DNA from: Lachnotalea glycerini
GTDB lineage: Bacteria > Bacillota > Clostridia > Lachnospirales > Lachnospiraceae
DNA: 64,000 nucleotides
NCBI RefSeq assembly: GCF_003201285.1
Contig: NZ_QICS01000003.1
Coordinates: 434,741-498,740 of the forward strand
Direction of reading: 5' to 3'
Part shown: positions 19,067 to 28,514 of the stretch, one piece after another
How the letters are laid out: each line of letters starts with the position of its first letter
Numbering within the stretch: position 1 is the first letter of the stretch
The notes under the pieces: model-generated
Told to the model about the DNA's origin: nothing
Seen by the model: the letters and a program-made list of their open reading frames with translations, nothing else
The model's database searches: none
Position numbers and translations under genes: made by a program

Positions 19067-19775
19067 TTTTACTTCTCCTCTTTAATAAAAGTTTAGCCCA
19101 TTCAAAATCTTCTACAGTATCAATATCAACCGAATGTGCATTGTCCATAATTAGAGCTTTAACATTTCCTTGATACCAATCATACTTATTATTAATAAAA
19201 TGATTCCATTTAGAAATGCGAATTGCCCCAGTTATGCGATAATAAACAGGAAGCTCCTGCCTATTTTTTTTACGAATTTCTTCACTAATAAAGTCTTTCA
19301 TATCTAAATCTTTGTCTAATGTATTACACCATAATGGCATAATTTCCGACTCCGTTACAGAATTAATCGTATCCAATTGGCTATCTTCCTCAAACATATG
19401 AATTGCATTGTCAATATCTTGAGCTGTTATAAGAGGAGAGGTAACTTGTACCATTGCGAATAAATCGAAATCAACTTGTCTATCTTTAAAATAGCTAATC
19501 GAATTATCAATTACATCTACTATACAAGTATTATCTTTAGATAGCTTTTTATCTCTTATAAATGGTACTTTAGCTCCTAGGCTTATACCAATATCTGCAT
19601 AATTCTGAGAATCTGTATTTAACATTACATAACACTTATGGTTTTTATAAGATGAACTTTCTAATATTGCATTAATCGCATAAAACATGAGTGGATGCCC
19701 ATTTATTTCTTTAATATTTTTATCTTTCAAACCTTTAGATCCACTTCGCGCTGGAAGCATAAACAAGATTTTCAT
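19059..19775 (-). CDS. CMP-nonulosonate cytidylyltransferase 2
   Basis: A 238-residue paralogue of the following gene. It has the same LPARSGSKGLKDKNI loop but a clearly different body (NTDSQNYADIGISLGAKVPF, MVQVTSPLI). ATG 19775 follows AAAGGAA by about ten bases; the longer frame is not supported. Two adjacent, diverged CMP-sugar synthetases suggest two different nonulosonates or a modified pseudaminate. It may be PseF. Confidence 0.8.
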   Translation of the reverse strand: MKILFMLPARSGSKGLKDKNIKEINGHPLMFYAINAILESSSYKNHKCYVMLNTDSQNYADIGISLGAKVPFIRDKKLSKDNTCIVDVIDNSISYFKDRQVDFDLFAMVQVTSPLITAQDIDNAIHMFEEDSQLDTINSVTESEIMPLWCNTLDKDLDMKDFISEEIRKKNRQELPVYYRITGAIRISKWNHFINNKYDWYQGNVKALIMDNAHSVDIDTVEDFEWAKLLLKRRSKND

Positions 19776-19867
19776 ATATAATAGTTCCTTTCTCTCTGTT
19801 ATAAGATTAGAAATTATAAATACTTTATTATATACCACTTACTTAATCTACTTTACTTGTTTTATTA

Positions 19868-20728
19868 TTAATTTTTTTTAAATACAAGCGTAAGCATATT
19901 ATTGTAAAACGGAGGTGATTTTTGTTCTATTTTCTCCCCTTTTTCTTGTTTTTGTATCGCATCTGACACTCTTACAATATCTTGCTTCACATCTGCATAG
20001 GGAGTCGATTCATAGAAGCAATAATCAGTTAATAATTCTAAACCATTTTCATTCATAAATGTCTCAATTATTTCTCTATTAAACGCATAATAATCGGCTT
20101 CTCCAACAGGTAACGAAAATTTATCTTTGAATAATTTAAAGCATAATGAATCTGCATTAGGTGAACTTGTAATAAAAATAATTCCTTTTTCATCTAATAA
20201 GCTTACGATTTTTTTAAATGCCTTTCTTGGATCAAGAAAATATTGAATCGTTCCTCTCATTATAATTAAATCAAACTTCTGCTCTATATTCAAATCGCAT
20301 ATATCTTTGGTCCATACTGTATATTTTTTCTTTGCAATAGCTGCCGCTATTTCATCTATTTCAATACCATAGCAAACATTATTGTTATTGTGAAAAAAAT
20401 CAAGAAACATCCCTCTCGAGCACCCTACATCTAAGATAGAATTATCACTGTCTTTCATGAATTTATTTATAAAATCATATTCTAGTTGGTACATTTTGAC
20501 TCTATCATCTGCAAGCTTAGTGTCAGCCATATGTAACTTGTTTGTATAATTATTCCAATAATTATTGATACCTTTTTCATTTAAAACTTTAGTTGAATAA
20601 ACCAATCCACAGTTATTGCATCTTACGACCTTGCAACCATTATCATTACTATATTCTTCTGTATACTTATCTTGACTGCACCAAGGGCAGTTCTTCACAT
20701 TTTTCAACTCTTCAGGATCAAATTTCAT
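19868..20728 (-). CDS. SAM-dependent methyltransferase with N-terminal zinc ribbon, copy 2
   Basis: A 286-residue protein. The N-terminus has four cysteines in a zinc ribbon (CPWC...CNNC, residues ~15-40) and then a class I methyltransferase fold with SILDVGCSRGMFLDFF (motif I), YGIEID (motif II) and an IIMRGTIQYFLDP region. It would methylate a sugar or carrier-bound intermediate. It is nearly the same as the gene at 22075-22935, which has the same length, with about 40 amino acid differences by eye. The two copies flank a DUF4910-type gene. Confidence 0.8.
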   Translation of the reverse strand: MKFDPEELKNVKNCPWCSQDKYTEEYSNDNGCKVVRCNNCGLVYSTKVLNEKGINNYWNNYTNKLHMADTKLADDRVKMYQLEYDFINKFMKDSDNSILDVGCSRGMFLDFFHNNNNVCYGIEIDEIAAAIAKKKYTVWTKDICDLNIEQKFDLIIMRGTIQYFLDPRKAFKKIVSLLDEKGIIFITSSPNADSLCFKLFKDKFSLPVGEADYYAFNREIIETFMNENGLELLTDYCFYESTPYADVKQDIVRVSDAIQKQEKGEKIEQKSPPFYNNMLTLVFKKN

Positions 20729-20772
20729 ACTTTTTTACCTTTCCAATATAGTTTCATTGTATCTATCTGATT

Positions 20773-22056
20773 TTATTTTTCTGCAATAAGTCCTTCTTGT
20801 AACAGCTTTATAACAATGGGAATTAATTTTTCTATTGAAATATTTGTAATATTACTAATATCAATCAAATCATTTTGTCCATCTGCATAAGCAATAAAAT
20901 TCGTTATGTTTTGAATCTCTCCATATGTCCCTTTTTTACTGATATCAGGATATAAGCCCCTTTTTCCTAATTGTGGCTCACATAAGCATTGAACCATATA
21001 ATTCCTATTATATTCCAGAGCAGTAATACATTTTTTATAAACCTCATAAGCTCCTTGTAACCCATTGGGTGATATCAGCTCCAAGTTATCAGCAGAGGTA
21101 TGGTACTCTGGATAATCACCATATTTTGATCGACAAATTGCACATAATGGCAAATCAATTCCAGGTGCACAATATTGTCTCTCATCGCTTCCCCTATCTA
21201 AGAATGTATAACTTTTGTATTGTGGGTAATGAAATCTTAATACATTTACTGCAATTTTATCTGCTAACGTATTTCCATATCGCGACGCTACATAGGAATA
21301 GGTTCTGTCATCTCCAACACAGGATAAATTAAATCCGGCCACAACATTTTTTTTCAGCTTATCTATATTTTTACTTAAATAGGTAATCGACCCAATTGTT
21401 TCGGGTATAAAAATGATTCGATAGGTATACCGTCTTTTCTCAAAACCCATTAACCACTTGGCTAATTGTACTGCTACACATGGTCCTGATAATTCATTGT
21501 TTGCCATAGATGGATGACAAATATAAGTTGACAAAAAAATCTCTTCCTCTGTTTCACCCGAGATAACTAGCTCACCATATGTTAGATATCCCGGTTTTAA
21601 TTCACTCTTAACAACCATATGATAGATACCATCCCTAAGACCATCTAACCTGTTTTTTTCCATACAAAATCCAAATCTCTTTTTGTAATAGGTGGTCACA
21701 TAGGGAATCACATCCGGCTGGTCCTCTTGTGTATAAACATATTTCTTTAATTCCTCTAAGTTGACAAATCTATCTACAGGTGAAGAATAACCCATAACGT
21801 ATAAATTATTGTCCTTAAAATCAATTATCCTTTTACCTGACTCATCCTCGATATAGGCTTCAAACACATTCCACTCGTTTGGAATCGTCCAATCAAACAC
21901 CTCTGTCCCTGATGCTACATTTTCTATATGAAGCATTGGTAATATTTCTTTTATGATTTCCAGTGTTTCTCTTGTTCCCTTGCCTGTTATACTTCTGCAA
22001 ATCGGAAATAAGCGAGCCGCCAATTGATACATTTCCAATCCAGTCTGCTCATTCAT
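20773..22056 (-). CDS. DUF4910-type aminopeptidase-like protein
   Basis: A ~427-residue protein with an M28-like zinc peptidase core and a C-terminal winged-helix-like tail. Possible metal ligands include the His in YICHPSMANNELSGP, the Glu in FIPETIGS, and the His in EYHTSADN. The N-terminal signature is CRSITGKGTRETL. ATG 22056 has GGGG seven bases upstream. Proteins of this type are frequent in bacterial polysaccharide loci, but I know of no settled function. It may act as a deacylase or amidase on an amino-sugar intermediate; this is inference. Confidence 0.7.
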   Translation of the reverse strand: MNEQTGLEMYQLAARLFPICRSITGKGTRETLEIIKEILPMLHIENVASGTEVFDWTIPNEWNVFEAYIEDESGKRIIDFKDNNLYVMGYSSPVDRFVNLEELKKYVYTQEDQPDVIPYVTTYYKKRFGFCMEKNRLDGLRDGIYHMVVKSELKPGYLTYGELVISGETEEEIFLSTYICHPSMANNELSGPCVAVQLAKWLMGFEKRRYTYRIIFIPETIGSITYLSKNIDKLKKNVVAGFNLSCVGDDRTYSYVASRYGNTLADKIAVNVLRFHYPQYKSYTFLDRGSDERQYCAPGIDLPLCAICRSKYGDYPEYHTSADNLELISPNGLQGAYEVYKKCITALEYNRNYMVQCLCEPQLGKRGLYPDISKKGTYGEIQNITNFIAYADGQNDLIDISNITNISIEKLIPIVIKLLQEGLIAEK

Positions 22057-22074
22057 GGTAAAACCCCTTTTCAA

Positions 22075-22935
22075 TTAATCTTTTTTAAATACAAGAGTAA
22101 GCATATTATTGTAAAACGGAGGTGATTTTTGTTCTATTTTTTCCCCTTTTTCCTGCTTTTGTATCGCATCTGCCACTCTTACTATATCCTTTTTTATGTC
22201 TGCATAAGGAGTAGTTTCATAAAAGCAATAGTCTGTTAATAAGTTTATTTTATTATCATTCATAAATGCTTCAATTACGTTTCTATTAAACGCATAATAA
22301 TCAGTCTCTCCAACAGGTACCGAAAATTTTTCTTTGAATAATTTGAAGCATAAGGAATCTGCATTAGGTGAACTTGTAATATAAATAATTCCTTTTTCAT
22401 TTAATAAGCTTACAATTTTTTCAAATGTCTTTCTTGGATCAAGAAAATATTGAATCGTCCCTCTCATTATAATTAAATCAAACTTCTGCTCTATTTTCAA
22501 TTTACATATATCTTGGGTCCATACTGTATATTTTTTCTTTGCAATGGCTGCCGCTACTTCATCTATTTCGATACCATAACAAACGTTATCGTTGTTGTGA
22601 AAGAAATCAAGAAACATCCCTCTTGAACAGCCAATATCTAAAATAGAATTATCTCTTTTTTTTATGAACTTACTTATAAAATCATATTCTAGTTGGTACA
22701 TTTTGACTCTATCATCTGCAAGCTTAGTGTCAGCCATATGTAACTTATTTGTATAATTATTCCAATAATTATTGATACCTTTTTCATTTAAAACTTTAGT
22801 TGAATAAACCAGTCCACAGTTGTTACATCTTACCACCTTACAACCATTTTCATTACTATATTCTTCAGTATACTGATCGTGACTGCACCAAGGGCAGTTC
22901 TCCACATTTTTCAACTCATCATGAGCAAATTTCAT
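22075..22935 (-). CDS. SAM-dependent methyltransferase with N-terminal zinc ribbon, copy 1
   Basis: The 286-residue duplicate of the gene at 19868-20728, with the same zinc ribbon (CPWC...CNNC), SILDIGCSRGMFLDFF motif I and QKSPPFYNNMLTLVFKK C-terminus. Differences cluster in the linker after residue 85 and in the C-terminal third (for example FMNDNKINLLTDY against FMNENGLELLTDY). The duplicates may methylate different positions or be a recent expansion. It is transcribed directly after pseB. Confidence 0.8.
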   Translation of the reverse strand: MKFAHDELKNVENCPWCSHDQYTEEYSNENGCKVVRCNNCGLVYSTKVLNEKGINNYWNNYTNKLHMADTKLADDRVKMYQLEYDFISKFIKKRDNSILDIGCSRGMFLDFFHNNDNVCYGIEIDEVAAAIAKKKYTVWTQDICKLKIEQKFDLIIMRGTIQYFLDPRKTFEKIVSLLNEKGIIYITSSPNADSLCFKLFKEKFSVPVGETDYYAFNRNVIEAFMNDNKINLLTDYCFYETTPYADIKKDIVRVADAIQKQEKGEKIEQKSPPFYNNMLTLVFKKD

Positions 22936-22977
22936 AATTTATCACCTTTCTAAATTAATTAATAATATTATAAAATA

Positions 22978-23964
22978 CTAAATATTAATTAATCGTTCTT
23001 TCAATTGTTGAATACTAATCCACTCGTGATTATTGCCTGACATATATTCAAATTCTGCTTCTACTCTTTTCCCACCCTCTATTATTTTATTATTATCCCA
23101 CCAACTATATTGAGGGTAGATGATATAATGCTTTTCATATTCATACGTAGTCATGGAATCTTCTTTTGTAATCATAATTTCATGCAATTTTTCACCTTCT
23201 CTTATGCCTACTTCTTTCAATTTACAATCTGGCAGCATAGCTTGTGCTAGATCAGTTATTTTAAAGGAAGGAATCTTCGAGATAAATGTTTCTCCTCCTT
23301 TTGCCTCTTTTAAAGCTTTAATGACTAATTCTACTCCTTGATTCAAATCAATCCAAAATCTTGTCATTCTAAAATCTGTAATTGGTAATTCTGTCACTCC
23401 ATTATCCACAATATTCTTAAAAAATGGTATGACTGAGCCTCTGCTTCCTGCTACATTACCATATCTAACTACAGAAAAACTCAAATCGCGATCTCCAACA
23501 TAAGCATTTGCTGCTGTGAATAATTTATCCGACACTAACTTAGTACCACCATATAAATTAATAGGATTTACTGCCTTATCAGTTGATAGTGCTACTACTT
23601 TTTTTACACTTTGAGTATTTAATACACCGTCAATAATATTCATGGCTCCATTAATATTTGTTTTAACAGCCTCTATTGGATTATATTCACATGTAGGTAC
23701 CTGCTTCATTGCTGCAGCATGGATGACATAATCAACACCATTTAGCGCTCTTTCAAATCTTTCTTTATCTCTGACATCGCCAATAAAAAATCTTAAAATA
23801 CTTTTGTAATCTTTAAATTTTTCCGCCATAATAAACTGTTTATATTCGTCTCGAGAATAAATAATTACCTTTTTGGGCTTATAATTTTTTAAAACATATT
23901 CAACAAAGTGATTTCCAAATGAACCTGTTCCACCTGTTATGAGGATTGTTTTATTATTTAACAT
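22978..23964 (-). CDS. pseB: UDP-GlcNAc 4,6-dehydratase (inverting)
   Basis: A 328-residue extended SDR of the polysaccharide-biosynthesis dehydratase type. ILITGGTGSFGNHFVEY binds NADP; VDYVIHAAAMKQVPTCEYNP and LSTDKAVNPINLYGGTK carry the PseB-typical Met-Lys and Asp-Lys pairs and the modified YxxxK. It makes UDP-2-acetamido-2,6-dideoxy-4-keto-L-arabino-hexose from UDP-GlcNAc, the first step of pseudaminate synthesis. It overlaps the upstream 633-residue gene by seven bases. Confidence 0.93.
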   Translation of the reverse strand: MLNNKTILITGGTGSFGNHFVEYVLKNYKPKKVIIYSRDEYKQFIMAEKFKDYKSILRFFIGDVRDKERFERALNGVDYVIHAAAMKQVPTCEYNPIEAVKTNINGAMNIIDGVLNTQSVKKVVALSTDKAVNPINLYGGTKLVSDKLFTAANAYVGDRDLSFSVVRYGNVAGSRGSVIPFFKNIVDNGVTELPITDFRMTRFWIDLNQGVELVIKALKEAKGGETFISKIPSFKITDLAQAMLPDCKLKEVGIREGEKLHEIMITKEDSMTTYEYEKHYIIYPQYSWWDNNKIIEGGKRVEAEFEYMSGNNHEWISIQQLKERLINI

Positions 23965-25859
23965 ATTTTCTCTCCTAATCTATTGTTTAAAATATCTAAT
24001 TCCTCTTTTATATTTAAATATACTCCTGATTCTTCTTGTCCTATAATTTGGATTATTTTTTTAACTCCTTTCATATTTAATAAATCGCAAAAATTTAAAT
24101 TCATCCATACATCATTTGCTTCTGTAAAATTAGTTTCTATTGCATGTTTCATCTGATAATAATATGCTAAATAAGCTTCTTTTTTTATATTTTCATTCAT
24201 ATTTTCATTTTTGTTTAAGTATATATTTATCAATTTAAAATATTCCTGTTTCGTATTGGCATTCATTACAAAATTCATATTTGAATAATAACAATTCGTA
24301 TGAACAATTACTTTTTTGCCTAGTATCGCCGCTTCTATTCCTATAGTACTAGAATATGGAAGAACAATTTTGCACTTCTCTATCATTTTATATGTATTTA
24401 CCTCTTCATAGCTATTGCAGTAATACACTCTACTAGTATCGTCACAAATTTCTTTTATTTCTTTTTCCAACCTTATAAAATTATATTCTTTATATACTTC
24501 CTGTGCAGGATGCTCTCTAATCATAACACTAGCATTCGTATTGTTAACAATATATTTTACAGTTTCAATAACCCATTCAGTGTAGCTCCTAAATACTCTG
24601 TCTAATCCAAGTGCCGCAGCATCCCAAGATATATTTAAAGGTATTATAATATCATAAAATTTCTGGTCTTTTTTTACTTTACTAACAAGTTGATAATTAT
24701 AGCCTATATTATCTATTGTACTATTCATCCGCCTTTTAAAATTATCTTTAGATAATTCAATTATTTTATTTAGTTCTTCTTTAGTAAATTTATTATTATC
24801 AATTAAGTTTTTAACATCATTTGAATGCGCACTAGGAAAATTAGTCTCGTATAATGTATTTTCATCATTACCCGCGTCATAATTTGACACCCTCATATTA
24901 TACCGAATGCCTTCCCACATATATAACCCCCTACTTTTATGCAATGCTGTTAAAACATTAATTGTGTCAAATTTATTATGTGCAAAAAAATATTTAATTG
25001 ATTCCATGTTGTCAAGTAAAATTTTTTCGAATACATCGCGTTTTTCTTCTGCGGAACAGTAAACATAATTATCCGTTTTTGAATCTTGCCATAAAACATT
25101 TAATTGTGCTAATCTTTTCACTTCATCTATATCTTCTTTTACTAAACTTGCTTTATTATTCGAATCAATATACTTAATTCGCATTTTACCAACCTTTTCT
25201 TTCATACGTTCAATTACAAAATCACTATATACCTTTGCTATATCAGATTGTCCATCAAAATGCGTAAAATCATCAAAGCTTCTTAAATTATCAACGATTA
25301 AAGTTACTTTATATCCTGAATATTTTAGTATTAAGTATTGTGCCAAAGGATACCATGTCTCTAATAATAAAATTGATGCTTTACATACAATACCAATATT
25401 AATATCATGTTTTACTTCAATGTTCTTAAATAAATCATTAGGAATTCGATTAATAAAGTCTAAAAACTTATGCGCAATACAATCAAACTTTTTCACTCTG
25501 AAATATTTTATAAATTCATCATAAATATTTAAAAAATCTTTATTTTCCTCTAAATCATAACTAATCAATTGCTGACTAATGTTTATAACATATCTACTAA
25601 GAATTAATATTATAAATGTGCCTTTTTCTTTCTCCTTTACTATTTCAGGATTAACAATTTGTATTCCATTTATCTCAGTTCCCCAAAGCTTGCTGTTATT
25701 ATCTATAAAACATTCAACATCGTAATTAATAAGTAAATTATTTGTTAAAAATATTGCTGCAGTTCCTCCACCAAAACATATAATTTTTTTATTTTTATGT
25801 TTTTCAATTATATTTTTAATTTTTTCATAATCAATAAGTGATTCTACATCATATATCAT
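23958..25859 (-). CDS. Two-domain capsule-type glycosyltransferase with N-terminal Rossmann module
   Basis: A 633-residue protein with no membrane segments. Residues ~20-120 form a Rossmann-like module (KIICFGGGTAAIFL, CFIDNNSKLWGTEINGIQIVNPE) of the kind fused to surface-glycan enzymes. The rest resembles the KpsS/KpsC capsule transferase fold: MIREHPAQE and LPYSSTIGIEAAILGKKVIV are the typical phosphate-binding and SS-E motifs. It is likely a cytosolic glycosyltransferase that extends a glycan; donor and acceptor are unknown. The same N-terminal module occurs in the protein at 31731-33530, which links the two parts of the locus. Confidence 0.65.
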   Translation of the reverse strand: MIYDVESLIDYEKIKNIIEKHKNKKIICFGGGTAAIFLTNNLLINYDVECFIDNNSKLWGTEINGIQIVNPEIVKEKEKGTFIILILSRYVINISQQLISYDLEENKDFLNIYDEFIKYFRVKKFDCIAHKFLDFINRIPNDLFKNIEVKHDINIGIVCKASILLLETWYPLAQYLILKYSGYKVTLIVDNLRSFDDFTHFDGQSDIAKVYSDFVIERMKEKVGKMRIKYIDSNNKASLVKEDIDEVKRLAQLNVLWQDSKTDNYVYCSAEEKRDVFEKILLDNMESIKYFFAHNKFDTINVLTALHKSRGLYMWEGIRYNMRVSNYDAGNDENTLYETNFPSAHSNDVKNLIDNNKFTKEELNKIIELSKDNFKRRMNSTIDNIGYNYQLVSKVKKDQKFYDIIIPLNISWDAAALGLDRVFRSYTEWVIETVKYIVNNTNASVMIREHPAQEVYKEYNFIRLEKEIKEICDDTSRVYYCNSYEEVNTYKMIEKCKIVLPYSSTIGIEAAILGKKVIVHTNCYYSNMNFVMNANTKQEYFKLINIYLNKNENMNENIKKEAYLAYYYQMKHAIETNFTEANDVWMNLNFCDLLNMKGVKKIIQIIGQEESGVYLNIKEELDILNNRLGEKIC

Positions 25860-26008
25860 ATTTTTCCTCCTTAGCCCAATTCAAATAATTTATCATACCA
25901 TTTGCTTCTATTCATCTTTAGCTAAAAGAATCTCATCAATTTAATAATTTATACTAGTTCTGACATTTAGATTCTTTTTTAGCATATTAAATATATCAAA
26001 CTCCTCAC

Positions 26009-27331
26009 CTATATCGTAATGTAATCATTCAAATAATCTTCTAAATTTATCAATGGTATCTGCAGTTGACTTTCTTTTAATAAGTTTATCACTTCTAAAC
26101 ATGCACTCGGATTTACTCCAATTGCACAATCTGTTGCAGCATGCTCATCTATTATCTCAATAAATTGTATTTCAGGAAATTCCTGACTGATATAAAATAA
26201 AAAAGCTTCTTTTTTTCCTTTGTTTCCACTCACATAAATCTTATTATTAGGAGCATATTTTTCAAAACATTGTTTTATTTTTTCCCTGTTTTTTTGATAA
26301 AAAGGTAAATACCAGGCTCTATTTACCTCGTTGTCTCGATTCATCAGTTTGCAATAAGACTTATCCCATACATATGCTAACTCCGGTGATATTTCGCTGA
26401 TTCCCATCCGCATTCTGTCTTCACCCACAAACGAATAATAATATTTATTTTCTTTGTAATTAGGATACCAGGCTAAAATATTTTTTTGTGTAGTTTTTAT
26501 ATTATCATAAGGCACCTCATCATACATTGTTAAACACCTGCGTAGATATACCGAATAATATCGTTCTACCACGCACTGGTCAACGGCTTCTTGATATTTC
26601 TTATAAAATCCTCTCTCTTTCATACGTTCTAAAAAAATTAAAGCCGTTTTTTGTGCATCTTTATGATGCTCTCCATTTTTAGCGTTCATAACGGAATTCG
26701 CCCTTTTTAAGTAATAGTAATGAGAGTCTTCTACATAACAACACATTTTTGCATACATAAAAAAAACAGGTATCGTAGGAGCATCTTCATATTTCAAATG
26801 CTGTGGGAATTCTATTTTATTATCTTTCCATATCTTTGTTTTAAAAAGCTTACCCCAAGGAAAAGCCCCCTTATTAATAAGACCACATTTCTTACCATCT
26901 GTTATTGTTCCACTAAACTCAACTGGATAAATCAATCTTTCGTTTGCTATATCTCCCTTTTCATTCACTACATAGTAAGAACCATAAGCCAAATCACTAT
27001 TCGTTCTATTTGCTTCCTGATACATCTTCTCGCAGAAATTCAAATCCAGATAATCATCACTATCCACAAATGTAATGTATTCTCCGCTTGCTTGTTCTAC
27101 CCCCTTATTTCGTGCACCACCCTGACACAAATTTTCTTTTAAAAATACATTAATAATTTTAGAATATCTTTCAGCATACTTTTTCATTATTACGTCTGAA
27201 TGATCCGGAGAAGCGTCGTTAACCAGTATGATTTCTATATCCTCTAATGTTTGATTTACCAATGATTGTAAGCACTTTTCAAGGTATTGCTCCACATTAT
27301 AAATTGGTACAATTATACTAACTTTTACCAT
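26009..27331 (-). CDS. Family 2 glycosyltransferase with C-terminal extension
   Basis: A 440-residue protein. The GT-A domain (residues ~1-200) has VSIIVPIYNVEQYLEKCLQS, ILVNDASPDHS, GGARNKGVEQASGEY and the metal-binding FVDSDDYLD. The last ~80 residues (KIYVSGNKGKKEAFLFYI and on) look like a small nucleotide-binding fold and are not part of GT2. It lies directly downstream of the phosphonate genes and may transfer a sugar within the same polymer. Donor unknown. Confidence 0.85.
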   Translation of the reverse strand: MVKVSIIVPIYNVEQYLEKCLQSLVNQTLEDIEIILVNDASPDHSDVIMKKYAERYSKIINVFLKENLCQGGARNKGVEQASGEYITFVDSDDYLDLNFCEKMYQEANRTNSDLAYGSYYVVNEKGDIANERLIYPVEFSGTITDGKKCGLINKGAFPWGKLFKTKIWKDNKIEFPQHLKYEDAPTIPVFFMYAKMCCYVEDSHYYYLKRANSVMNAKNGEHHKDAQKTALIFLERMKERGFYKKYQEAVDQCVVERYYSVYLRRCLTMYDEVPYDNIKTTQKNILAWYPNYKENKYYYSFVGEDRMRMGISEISPELAYVWDKSYCKLMNRDNEVNRAWYLPFYQKNREKIKQCFEKYAPNNKIYVSGNKGKKEAFLFYISQEFPEIQFIEIIDEHAATDCAIGVNPSACLEVINLLKESQLQIPLINLEDYLNDYITI

Positions 27332-27371
27332 AATTGGCCTCCTGTAATTAGTTTAAGCTTTCTATCATCTT

Positions 27372-28502
27372 TTATTTCACTTTAATTAATATATCTCTAA
27401 CATCCTCTATGCTTAAATCAACGGGATTATTGTCCATTCTTCCAGTGGTAAATGTATTCTGTACGACATCTTCTATGTCCTTTTTATCCACTCCGAAAGC
27501 AGATAGTCTCAATTCTTGAATTCCACTGCACTGCATATCAATCCAATTCTTTATTTCGTCTATATTAGACATCCCAAAGGCTTTTAATAATTCATCATAT
27601 TCAATTATTTCTTTTTGATTATATTTCATGACTTCTGTTAAAGTAACTGCGCAGGCAAAACCATGTTCTACTCCATGCTTCATCGTAAGGGGATATGAGA
27701 TTGAATGGCAGGCGGTTGTTCTCGTATTGGCAAATGCCAGACCTGCAAATAACGAGCCATAACACATTTTTTCTCTATATTCATACTGATCAGGTTCTTT
27801 TATAACCTTAGGTAGATACTCTTTTATTAATCTTATCGCAGATTTTGACAATTCACGAGAAATCGGATTGCTTTTTTTTGACCAGTAGCTTTCAGTGGCA
27901 TGGGATAGCGCATCTAATCCACTAGAAAGTGTTAACCTAATTGGCATTTTTACAGTCACTTCGGGGATAATGACTGCACTTGTAGGTGCAAGCCAATCTG
28001 CCTCTACCGATAGCTTCTTGGTATGATCGCCTTGCCAAATGGTTCCCCATTTGGTAACTTCAGAACCCGTACCCGCCGTAGTTGGAACAGCAACAAATTC
28101 TATAACATTTTTATATTTCAAATACTCTTTATTCACTATACTTTCTAATATAGATTCTTCACTATAATTTTCCCCGATGCAATAAGACAATGCGATTGCT
28201 CCTTTTGCTAAATCAATAGCACTTCCACCACCTATTGCAACCACCAAATCAAATTTTACATCCACTGTATCCAGAACGTTTTTTATGTCCTTTTCGGTCG
28301 GATTTGGAGAAACTTTCAATATTCTATTGCATTTATTTTCTTTTTCAAATATTTTGATACAATCCGATAACTGAAATCTCTCCTCCATTGTCTTTGATAA
28401 TATCAGCAATACTTTATGATTTTTTATCATTTCAAGGTATTCTCTAAAGCCGCTAACATTTTCAATTCTAATTTTTGTAGATAAATCAAAGTTAAAGTTC
28501 AT
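27372..28502 (-). CDS. Iron-containing alcohol dehydrogenase, probable phosphonoacetaldehyde reductase
   Basis: A 376-residue group III Fe-alcohol dehydrogenase: NAD-binding AIGGGSAIDLAKG, VPTTAGTGSEVT, and metal ligands in GLDALSHATESY (Asp and His) plus the HSISYPLTMKHGVEHG histidines. It follows phosphonopyruvate decarboxylase by 12 bases. In phosphonate clusters (PhpC and relatives) this family reduces phosphonoacetaldehyde to 2-hydroxyethylphosphonate. No aminotransferase for 2-aminoethylphosphonate is next to it, so hydroxyethylphosphonate is the predicted end product. The assignment rests on context. Confidence 0.85.
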   Translation of the reverse strand: MNFNFDLSTKIRIENVSGFREYLEMIKNHKVLLILSKTMEERFQLSDCIKIFEKENKCNRILKVSPNPTEKDIKNVLDTVDVKFDLVVAIGGGSAIDLAKGAIALSYCIGENYSEESILESIVNKEYLKYKNVIEFVAVPTTAGTGSEVTKWGTIWQGDHTKKLSVEADWLAPTSAVIIPEVTVKMPIRLTLSSGLDALSHATESYWSKKSNPISRELSKSAIRLIKEYLPKVIKEPDQYEYREKMCYGSLFAGLAFANTRTTACHSISYPLTMKHGVEHGFACAVTLTEVMKYNQKEIIEYDELLKAFGMSNIDEIKNWIDMQCSGIQELRLSAFGVDKKDIEDVVQNTFTTGRMDNNPVDLSIEDVRDILIKVK

Positions 28503-28514
28503 ATTGATCCCTCT

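Noticed and set aside
26720..27142. 140-residue open frame on the plus strand
   Set aside because: Antisense to the GT2 domain; no start signals.
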